Of a stretch of DNA of 64,000 nt, positions 48,401 to 60,400 are shown piece after piece. The notes below the pieces were generated by a model that was given only the letters and a program-made list of their open reading frames with translations, was not told the origin of the DNA and made no database searches. Within the stretch, counting starts at the first letter, position 1. Each line of letters opens with the position of its first letter. Origin of the DNA: Stichopus chloronotus (Eukaryota > Echinodermata > Holothuroidea > Aspidochirotida > Stichopodidae); contig CM037830.1 of NCBI GenBank assembly GCA_021234535.1, forward strand, positions 14,873,116 through 14,937,115, written 5' to 3'. A program made the position numbers and the translations under genes.

Positions 48401-51400
48401 CACACTGCCAGGGCACAGATCGCACAATGTTCAACTGTTCTGCATCCCTCTCACTCCAGAATTGACCATTAATAGCCTGGTCTGCTGACATACCTTGACC
48501 TCCTGTTGGGATCTGGGTCTTTCTCCGCCTCCTTCTCCTCCCAGGCTAACTTCCTTCTCACAGGAGAGGGTCTGGCAGGCTGTGGTGAGGGCTGTTCATC
48601 TTCCTGAGCTTCTTTATCCCTGATTCCTTCTCCATCTGTCAGCTTACTACTGTCAGGCACTTTATCATATGTGGATTTGGTTATCTTTTCAGCTCTGTGG
48701 AAGCAAAGAAGCATCCTGCACTCAAAAAACAAAACCACCTGTATGCGTTTGCTGATGTTTTGGAAGGCAGAGGCCTTGCAACAAAGGATTAAACTTAACA
48801 GAGTCAAAGTCCAGAAAAGACATCTGGCAACATGTCGTGACCCGACAGGCCATGACCCAATGACCCCCAGATACTACTTTTGTTCACAACTGTGACATTT
48901 CCACATCTTGTCCATCAAATTTAACTACAGGAGAAGACAATTTACTCCTCAATTTACACCAATTCTGTAATCCTGTCAGACAAAAATTCTTTCCTTCAGT
49001 CACCTGTGAAAAAAGGAGACTGCCTTGCGACATGCAGTCATTCAGATTGGTCTAAATCAACACAAAACAACAACAACATAGATGGAACTACTTAAGAGAA
49101 CTGTGAACTACAAAACAGAGCTACTGAGAACATCACATGGGCTTTTACCTCATGACTGAATGAGTCTTAGATACCCAGTGAACAAACAAATCAAATTGAC
49201 AAGATAAGAGAGAACACCATCTGAGCTATCTCCTGATAATCCACTGCTCAAAGGAGATTCGAGTTTCTCCGAGTATTGGTGACGTTAGCAGTGTGTGACA
49301 TCTGCCACACGTGGAGTAATCATGACATTTTTATTAGAGGTTTTATCCTATGAATGTAAAATCTACAATAACACTGGAACGAATGTCACACTGAAGTTAA
49401 TTGGAAACACAGGGAGTCCATGCTGCAAGCAGCAAATGACAAGAATAAACCTCACCCTCTAAAGAGCATCAAAGACTGCAAAGGGATACTTGAAGATTAT
49501 TCACTAGAAGACAACAAGCCCGTTTTAGTTAGCCTGAGAGTATTCAAGATTTAACCTGCAAACGTCATGCATGTTGAGAGACTAAGGATCCCTGGTATAA
49601 TATCAGTCTGACTTATCATGCACAAGTCACTGCCACCAACTCCAATTAAGTTCCAACTCTTAAAAAAGAATGAAGTGAATCTGACAAGGAACTTTGAAAG
49701 AAAGAGACTAGCAAAGTCAAAAGCATATACTGCACAAGTATATATCAGTTGCAGTTGGGTAGATTTGATGTGTCAGTGCAAATAGGTAAAAGATCGCGCA
49801 TTGGACTTATTTGAAAATCACAACATTTCTAAAACCCAGCTGGTGCTTCATCATTACAAGGTATGGGTATTTACATCTAGCAAAAGTAACCTTCTTTCCA
49901 CCTCTTGATGCATTGACTGTGAAGAGAAAACTGAATGAGGAGACAACAAAACTGTTACCTGCCCAGCCAGGGGAGTGTTTCGACGACTTACCTCTCGGGC
50001 AAATCTGCTCCAGAGAGTGAGGTAGTTGATGAACTGGTGCTTGCTGCTGTGCTAGATCCATTTATGGCCTTCACATTGTCAGCAAACAGCTGGGCTAGGT
50101 GTTCTCTTGAGAAATGTGTCCCGCGGGACCTCCTCTGGTACTCCTGGGCACGGTTCCTGAGTTCCAACACCTGGATATGAAGGGGGAAGGTACGATGCTA
50201 CTAAGTGGGAAGTATTTGACAAATAAATGATACAAACACATCTTTAGAAGTGGTCAATTCAACCATGATAGCATTCCAAACTGAAAGCTCAGAATCTCAT
50301 TATATCAGAGTGAAATGTGATACAGTTTTACTTTTCCTTTTAAAGTTTCCTCGGTTAGCTACGAAGGTGCCTTACCAAAAGAGGAGCTAGAGAATTATCG
50401 GATTGACACCACTTTCGTCTCAGCTTTGATATTTCCTGTCTACTTTATTTTAATGTCAGCAAGAACAGCAGATGCACAGGTCAGACTACATAAATTTCTA
50501 AACTATGAACCTGACTTGTACTTGACAGAATGTCAAGGGACAATGAAATGAGAGTCCATACCGAAACAAAAACATTCTTTGCAAATTTTGGCAAATTTTA
50601 GAGACACACAATGATACCTACTTTAATCGGCAGGAAACAATGCAAATGTGAATATTTCTCACAACATATGTACCAATAGTTTAGGAAGTCTTTGAAGACC
50701 ACTGCATTTAAACTGTGTTCTGTGTGTAGTTAAGGATTTTATTTTTGTTCTCGCTCAAAAGTTCCTGCTTTGAAGCCAGCTTTTTCTGATAATCTTTGCA
50801 TGATTAATGTTTGCAACTGGAGGTACACTACACAGAGATTGTGCGAATTCTTTCTCCTAGTACACAGAAAATAAAAAATCTTAAAGGTCTGGTGACATGA
50901 AAATGACATTTTGAGGTACTGGGTGCATTACGCATTCAAAATGTTGAAAATAGCCTCAAATTGCGTCAAAATCCGTCAAAAATTGACAAATTTACAGGCA
51001 AATTAGTGTCTCACAGCTGTGTCATGAATAAACATTTGCTAAATATGCAAATCTGTGACGTCACGGGAGGGACTCCTAGGATTTGTCTTATGTTAATCCT
51101 TTGTTTATGTAACCTTTATTTCCAGGTCATTTGATAATTTTATCTGCCCAGAGGGTTTTATTTTGGAAGCATGTATTTTCTCCTTCAAAAATATCGATAT
51201 CACTTACCAATGTGAAACTCAGTAATTAAGTAATTAAGAGGCAAAATATGTAGGATTAACAAAAGAAAAATGACACTGTGCAACACTTCACATCATCTGT
51301 TTTGCATTTTCTTCAAACTTTGAAAAGTCATATCTCAAAAACGGTAATAGATACAAACAAAATTCCAACGGATTTTCACTCAGGGTTTTACTTTGTAACG

Positions 51401-54400
51401 TTTGCATGAAGGGAGCTCTTTTCTGGAAGCATGTCACCCTGACCTTTAAGGCTACCAATTACTCATTTAAAACAAATCAACCACAACATTTATATAACAC
51501 AGTATTCCTAATAAGTAATGTATGCTGTGTCCAGTCTTGTTAAATTTGAGAGGCCATAGTCTGCTCTTGAGGGAAGGTTTCCTTAGCAGTACAAAACCTC
51601 TCTGAATCTGTGTCAACTTGAAAGAAATTTGCTTGGACAAATGTATCTTGTATTGAATCACAACAGCAAATCACTGACCTCATATCAGCAAATCACTGAC
51701 ATTACGACAGCAAATCACTGAAATTACAACAGCAAATCACTGACATTATGACAGCAAATCACTGAAATTACAACAGCAAATCACTGACATTATGACAGCA
51801 AATCACTGACATTACGACAGCAAATCACTGACATTACAACAGCAAATCACTGACATTACAACAGCAAATCACTGACATTACAACAGCAAATCACTGACAT
51901 TATGACAGCAAATCACTGAAATTACGACAGCAAATCACTGACATTACGACAGCAAATCACTGACATTACGACAGCAAATCACTGACATTACGACAGCAAA
52001 TCACTGACATTACGACAGCAAATCACTGACATTACAACAGCAAATCACTGACCTTACAACAGCAAATCAATGACATTACAACAGCAAATCACTGACATTA
52101 CAACAGCAAATCACTGACATTACAACAGCAAATCACTGACCTTACAACAGCAAATCACTGACATTACAACAGCAAATCACTGACCTCACATCACCAAATC
52201 AATGACAATACAACAGTAAATCAATGACACTACAACAGCAAATCACTGACAACAGTGATGTCAAAACAGCAAATCATTGATGTCACGTCAAATCACAAAC
52301 ACCACAAAAACAAATCAGTGACCTCGCACCAACAAATCAACGACGTAACGGGTGCATGCAGCAAATGTCGACACGATAACTAAAGTTTCACAGAAGCTGA
52401 TACAATGGACTACAAAAAGTGAAGGAAACTCCTTCAAAAATTAGTCCAAGACTAGGCGTCTACTTTGAAACTGTAAGTTTTCTTGGCGTAGGTAAAACTG
52501 TGCGGCCCTCAGAGACGTCAGTAACCACGACTGCCGCACACCATCTCATTCTCTCGTCTGTTCAACTCTCGGCCAGACTCAGATGATCAATTGATTAAAC
52601 GACCAAATCAACTTACTTCTGCAAACCAGCTTGGTATGTCCCCTTCTGATTTGGCATGTCTCAGCTTACTATTCTGTTTATCTCCCTCAGAGCTGCTATC
52701 TTGGGGCTGTATGTGTGGAGGGTTGGCACCTTTCCAAACTCCATCCTCATAGCTGAAGAGTGATGGGGACTTGAAGTTGGAATGGTATTCAGACCTCCAT
52801 TTCCTGGAAATGGAAGAATAGGTACCAGTTATATTGAATCATAAATCATAAATTTTTTACTCATCATGGGGCACACACGTAAGAAAAGTTTGAATTGAAA
52901 GTATTTTCCCTGTAATTCAAGGGCATTTCTGCAAACTTTCCACTGTTGAATAAGCTTGCAACTCGCATTCGCTGCATTATGGACTGACACGGTACAATGT
53001 AACAGAAAACAGTGAGTCAATATTCTTCAGTTCGCACATCGTCTTACGATCAAGGCCAATTGCATTCAGGGCACAGATAGAGCTAATCAAACATACTTAT
53101 AGTGTAGATCATTCCTGTTATTTAAGGGACCTGGATTTCATCTGAAACATGTTTGTTATGAATCAGTAGGTGAGGAAAAAATGCACTAAAAGTTGGGTAA
53201 AGTATTTGCTACAACAACCTATCCTACTGTGAATGACTTCTGCACTACCTACACAGAATTTTATCTTCGATTTACATCAAATGTCCCTGTTATTAATGGA
53301 CAAAACAAAGCCGTGATGATTTAAAACAAACAGTCACACTGCAAACGTTAATCGTACCAGTTGCAAATGTTAATCGTACCTGTTAGGATAACAACGTGCT
53401 CATGCAGAATGTAGGGTAAACAAACATGTTTCTGAACAAATCCACGGACATGTGAATAACAGGAAGGATCTACACTGGTTATGCTGGATTAGCTCGGTAT
53501 CAAAACCTTGAAACCAAAACATTCAAATAACCAAACAAAAAAAAGATGGGAAAGTCAATGGACTTTGTGACAGCTTGCCATCTGCAAACAACTTTGTACA
53601 GGATAGCCACATACTTCCTCATTTGCTGGCCAGAAATAAATCAAAAGTCGAATGCATACAGCAGAATTTGATTCATCTGTGTACTTAAACATTAACCTGA
53701 CATTCAGACCAAAATTTTGGTTTGACAGTGGACAAGTTTATTCACTGTTACCTTGCGTGATCTGAAATTAAATACAACAGAGTTTGTCTACTCACCAAGG
53801 TCTGACTACAAATTGACAAATTGGGGTAAGTTTACTTTCTGGGTTATGTTTTAAAAATTGTTTGTCTTTGACCTCAGTTGACCTCATGATGTTTTACCTT
53901 GAGTGCAAACAAGTATGTATATATCCCATCAGTAACTCACCGTGACAGTATATTCTCTGTTTTGAAGGTTTTCAAACTTTGGCTTGCACAAACTATAACA
54001 GACCCTATTGTAACCCTTGCAGAAATCCTAAATGTATGATATCTTTCAGGGTGCAAACATTGCTTACACTTTTCATTGCTTGATAGACACATGTAATTTG
54101 AAGAACACATCCTAAGTGACAAAGACACCATCACATGCACACACAAAATTACAATCATCCCCGTAGGTGAAGAAAAAACGAAACAGTCAGATTTTGGTCA
54201 TGCTTCTTGTTCTACCCTAAGAATAAAAGTTACATTCATTTGCAATGAATCGTAGGAAAGGATGGATGAATTCAAATATGTCTGTTGTTAAAGCAGGAGG
54301 AAGTTGAAAAGCAAAACAGAAACAGGAAAGGTCCGATCTATACATGTCAAGAGTTTAACAAAAACCTGGGTGACTTGCTGAATTGGACAAACCCACATAA

Positions 54401-57400
54401 ACTCACAGCCCAACATTCCCCCCCCCCCCATCCCAACACAAACATTCAAACAAAAGCACCATGTTCCTGACTTACCTTACTGATGCATGTGGAAAAAATG
54501 GCCTCTGTGGGTTCTGCGACACTTCTAGTAACCGTCCGTCTTCGTGAACGACGACGGAAGGTTTGCCAGCCGTTTTCATTTGATCTGGACTTAGTTGAAC
54601 TTTCTTGTTCTTTTTGCTCTGTAGAACATAAATAATGGAGAAACAAGAAAACATGTCAACTTGTTTGAACATCCAATCCCTGCACAAAAACATCAATTCT
54701 GATCTCATAGCCTTTGCCTGTGCTGAGAGAGAAATGTACAGGAACACTGTGGATCATGTCTTTGTAGAAAGTCATAACTGTACGGCATCACTCTGGGGTG
54801 CGATAAAATCAGGACAAAATGATTTCCTCTTGGCCATGTCGGAATATCGTGTGAAATAAAGGTTGTCACAATTCCATGACATGATGGACTGTTGGGCTTG
54901 CAATTTAGGTACTGCCAGTGCCTCCACAAACTCTCACATCACAAAGGGGCCTACTTAGAAGAAATTCTACATGAGTGTGCTACTGTAGGATACTGCACAG
55001 TAGGTAGGTAAGCTACTTGGATCTTGTACATTTCAGATCCTTTTTTATTCAAATGGTAATTCCATCACATACATATATCATCTTGGAGGTCACAGAGCAG
55101 TGACCAGCAATACAGGTCAGGATAAACTGGTATATCCACTGCCAAAGTGGTATTTGTGCTACATTTCGACTTTTCTGACCAACACAGGATTGAATGAAAT
55201 ATTTCCACAAGAGACCATGGATCAGCAGAGCTTCCAACATAATGCATGCATGTTATTCTGCATTTGGCACTGTATGTTTAATAGCCAATAAGCTATCATG
55301 TACAAAATTTGAAATATACGCTATCCTTACATACCTGCAACACAGTTTTATTACTCTGGTGATATAGAATTTACATGGTCCATTTTGGGAAAGTCTTGCC
55401 AAATTTAAAAGCCACCATGTTCTTAATTTTGACCTAATTCGGACTTGCCATAGCAATCAGGATATGTGATTGGTCACTTTCGTGAAACAAGTAACAGATT
55501 CATATTACACAGCACTCGAGCCGGCATAGCTCAATCTTCTAACGATAGCTATCTTTCAGTGCTTACCTTTGTTTTGACCTTGTACTTGGCTTTCATTTCT
55601 CGATCCACATTTTCTTTCAGCTGCTGTTGAAGTGATGGGGCAGGAGGATAGTATGCCTTAAACTGAGTGTTGTATTCTGTCTTCTTGGGAATCTTTGACG
55701 GGTCAAATGGAGCGAGGTTTGTGTTGGATTTGTGAATAAGCTGTGAGCGTAATGGATGAAAGATTGATTCAAACCAATTGTCACAGCAACGACTGAGACA
55801 TCACTCCTACGATTAAGCCAAAGTTAAGTGTTTGATAACAAAACAGACTAAAGTAAAGTGGTGCGAGACAGCTAGTTGGAAGACATATATCTGCAGAGTG
55901 CAATTGACAGCAAGTTTTATGAAAAACAGGCAAAGTACAATATTTGAACTAGAGCAGCAAAGCCACTGAACCTCAATACTTTTGGTTATTTAATCTTCCT
56001 TTGTAAGAATGCCATGAATACATCACAAACATTCAATTGTGATTGATGAGATTGACAACCACAAACAGACAAGATTGAATCTGGTCGATGCATCTGGTGT
56101 TGACAAAATACTAGACTTCTGCCACTTAGTTCATATGAATGCCATCCATTGTTAAGGATGTAACAAAGTAAATGCATTTTATTATGTCAATTAAACAGTT
56201 GTTCGAGTTTCGGCTCATCTTCTCTGAAAATGTGTGTGGCTAAACACCTGGAATAAATGCGTCGTTCTGAGCAAGCTACTCGATTAGTTGTTTTACATGA
56301 TGTTGCTACAGTATAGAATAGGAATGTTCAAATACAATCAATGAAATACCGCTTATCGTCGTCGCTCAATTTAGTGGGTCTAACAGTATTGTCATTAAAT
56401 TAAACGCACACCTGGCATCTGACATTCTTCTTTTGTAATTCTTCCTTTCATGGCATTCTTGACATCACTCTTCTTTTTGAAGTTGCGAATACACTCAATT
56501 GAGTTGAAAACCTCGAGACTAGTCCGTCCTTTACTATTACACACTTCAATCACAGCAAATGAAAGGAGGAGCTTAAACAACTACAGTCTAGGGCCCATCA
56601 TGCAATCCAAACAAAGGATCAAAACATCTCTAATTTATGCAAGTACCATGTGCAAAACTATGTGAAAAGATCTACTTTTCCAGGGTTCAGACTCTTTTTT
56701 GGGTTGATAATTTGCAAAAGAGAGATATCATATGTATTTCTTTTGCACACCTTGAGTAACATCTGTTGCTTGCATGCATAGAGGGAGAAGTTTGTTACAC
56801 ATTGGCAATGGATCAAGACCCTGACCTCATTTTAAAAGAATATCCAAATGCTACAGCTAGCCTAACAATATCTCTATACATGTTGTGTATTGAGATAAAA
56901 ACCTAGTCTACAGCTACAGCAGGCCAGAAAGTTTGTTTTGAAAACTGAACAGTGACAATGACAAGGAGACAGCTTTTTTGGAATAGTTTTTTAAAGTAGC
57001 TTTGGAAACTAGTTTTAATGATACAGAGATAATATAGTCTTTTATGTCAAATAGAAGGCCTTTTTAATACAAACGTTTGTAAAATGTAACACAAATACAG
57101 CAACGATACGACTTTTCTCCTCATTTGCTTTACGACTCCTTGCAGTTATTATAATGATGTATCCTCATTACCATGTTTACCAACTGCTGCAGTAGTTGCG
57201 AGGAGACAAGTGAGTGCAGGTAAACAAAACTTAAGCTTGTATGAATTTTAGATTGTATGAACTTTAACTTTCACGAATGCTAACCATAAGAGTGGTTCAT
57301 GTGTTAGTGAGAAATGTCACTGGCCAACTAATGATGTAAGCATATGAACAGGGAAAAGAAAGCATTATTCAAATGGTACTATTACTGCCACCAGTGCTGC

Positions 57401-60400
57401 TTACCACCACAGTCTTCTTTTGAATCTCCCACCAATTTTCACATCTTCTCCCTCACAACTACCCCTCCTAACCACTACCCCTCCTAACCACTACCCCCTC
57501 CTAACTGCCACTGTTATCTTACAAAGTCCTGTCATTTTATATGCATGGAGAATGACTCACTGCTATAAGAATATGGAAGTGATTCACACATTGCCAACAG
57601 AAGACACTGCTTTGTTTGAACCAGTGACACCACCATATGAACAAGAAAAGAAAGCCATGACAATATGGTACCACTGACCCTTCCTACCAATTCCACCCCT
57701 TCACAGTAACCTTCACCCCTTTCCCTGGTCCCTTCCTAACACCTCTCTCTTACGTCCTTCTTCCATCGTGCCATCACGACCCATAACTTACTATTACACT
57801 AAACCAGTCACTTTTAACAGTATCACTCGGCCTTACCTGGTCAGCTGCTATCAATGGAGACTCCTTATTAGAAAGCTTCCAGTCAAACTGTCGCTGGTAT
57901 TCTGATAAGTATCTCGGACCTAGAGGGCGGGCTCGTATACCTGCTTGGTACTGCAGCGCTGCATCAACCTGGGGAGGGGGGGGGGGAAAGAAACAGATTA
58001 ACTGAGAAATATTGATTTTACCTCTACTAAACTGTGAAACCAGTCCATCTCATTTAAACCGCAGTGTGTTTCAGAGTGCACAAGCTCCATTACTGTGCAG
58101 TGGTTAGTTTATGCCTGTGTCCAAATGTTGGTTTTTAGATATAAATGTACTTGCCCACTTTACTAGACGGTTATATACATGGTCTGTTGTATTTGCTTTT
58201 AGGTTGCTGTTATAGAATTCAAGCAATAACACATTTCAGTTCCATTTTTAGTTCAATTTATTTCTCATATGTGCACACTGATAAATGTATCGACACAAAA
58301 ATTTACATTACATTTACATATAAAGGACAACGGAAAAAACAGTACTGTCCATCAAAACTAGTGACCTTCAAATAAATGTATATCCAATTGCATTCAATTT
58401 GAATAAACTTTCAAACAATAATAACAATAACACAGTAATGTAACAGTATACAACAATTGGTGTTCAACCAGAAAGGTATTCATTTGCTCAAAAAAAAAAT
58501 GGATGATTGTGTTGCATTAATTTAAACTAAATAGAATTATAAGTCGATTGTGATATTGACTGAGATTTACAGGTTTAACATAATCAGGAATAAGTCTTTG
58601 TTGCAAATCTAGAACCCTTTGCTTCTGCTTCAGGTAGATGATTTGGTTGGTCACTTTGGGTGTACACTCACTCCTCAGAAAGGAAAACCGATGGTTCTAT
58701 CTTTCAAACTTACAACATCCTACAACATTTTCTTTTCTTTATAAAGTACAATTTATTTAACCTCTGACATCCACTGAAGAAACTGAGTGAAAAATTCCAC
58801 TACATACTTCAGGTATTAAAGCCAACCTCTAACTGACTTGAATAGACACCTGCTAATCTTATTCAGTAGAAGTTATTCAGTCTATTCATTTCCCTTCTGA
58901 TGTCCTTTCACCTGAGTTTGAGGTTGGCTTGCATGAAGTATACACCAAAATTCCATTCCCTGATGCAGATTTGCATGGTAACTTTGACACAACGCACACC
59001 GTGGGAGTATCTCCATTGGATTTACAAAGTATAAAATTTTTACCCAGAGAAAGGATTTACCAGACTTTAAAAAGGGACTTTTATGAGGTACTGTACCAAC
59101 TTCCATGATTGTTCACCTGGCTGTTCGGAAACTTAGGGATCAAATCATAGCCTCTCCCCCATCCTAAGTGCTGAATGATTAGGTATAGAGTGATGTCATT
59201 ATGGGTTTAATGATGACAAAAATGGTTCATGAATTTTAGAAAAATTTGTTACTTAATAAATGCTCGCTCCAACTCTGTGATGAAACTGAACTATGAGCCA
59301 ATTTCAGAAGTCCAGAGAGTGTTCACCTTTTATGCAATTTTCAGGTGGTTGTTCAAAGGACAAACCTGTACATTCAACATTTGGTTACTGTATGGTTGTG
59401 CTTCTTAACTACGACCAAATTTATCAGAACCCATTTTTCTAGGCTGCTATGTACAGTAGTGGATACTCTTACAATGTGCAAATTTCGATGCTACTTTTCT
59501 TTGGTGTGAACCAGACATTCTGATCAAGTATACTCAACATCTGATTTCAGTCAACACTGATTTAGAAGTTTGAAAGGACAACTGTTGGCACTGGAGCTTT
59601 CAGACCTAAGAAAAGATATTTTGCAATCCTGGACTGCCAAATACACAACAAATAATGTTGATTCTGATAACAGTTGACAGGTGTGTCTATAAATGTTTCT
59701 CTCCCGGGGATGACCTTGACACAACACGAGGGAATGTAGTTTCTCAACTGTAAGACAGTCATGGGTTAAACGCTGATGTTTGAACTAAATGTCATAGAAG
59801 TCAATAGTGTTATTAAACATGTCAACAACACAATCCATCAAACATGCGAGCGTGCATGTGCTAAACACTAAACTACCATTTTGCAGCTAATATTGATAAA
59901 AATTATAACTGTGCATGCTAACAATCCTCCACTAACAACTCGTACGGACACCGGACACCGTAGGTAGCTCTGATAATGACTTTACAAACTCCTCTATACA
60001 GTCTTCTTTTGAAGGCTGAGCTTAAAAGGATACCATCCTGTGAAGGTAATGAGGAGAACATTTCCCAACAACAGCATTTCTTTAGAAATCAGCAGTCGAC
60101 AGTAAACACACTCAATTTGTCACTCATGTGTCACCATCATAAGGCAACATTCACTTTTATAGCTGTGTTGGTTAAAGCTGGAATATGAGTTGTACTGGCA
60201 ATTGACTTGGTCATCTACCTTTGTTCTTTGTCACTGTTTCAGGGCGGAGAAAGTAGAAAAGAAAATCATGTCGCAAAACCTGAAAGAGAACTATGCACTC
60301 ATCCTTGAGATATTTGTAAATGATAATTGTCTCAACATTTTTGTTGGCCCTACAAAATCAGGCTCTCCAAGAGAGCATAGCAGTCAATTACCGTCTAAGA

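Noticed and set aside
51662..52350. CRISPR-like regular repeat
   Set aside because: Units abut directly with no unique spacers and lie in an animal intron; it is a minisatellite.
56395..56580. 61-codon minus-strand frame in long direct repeat copy 1
   Set aside because: It reads like protein, but the equivalent frame in copy 2 is broken by a frameshift and no splice context places it in MDM1.
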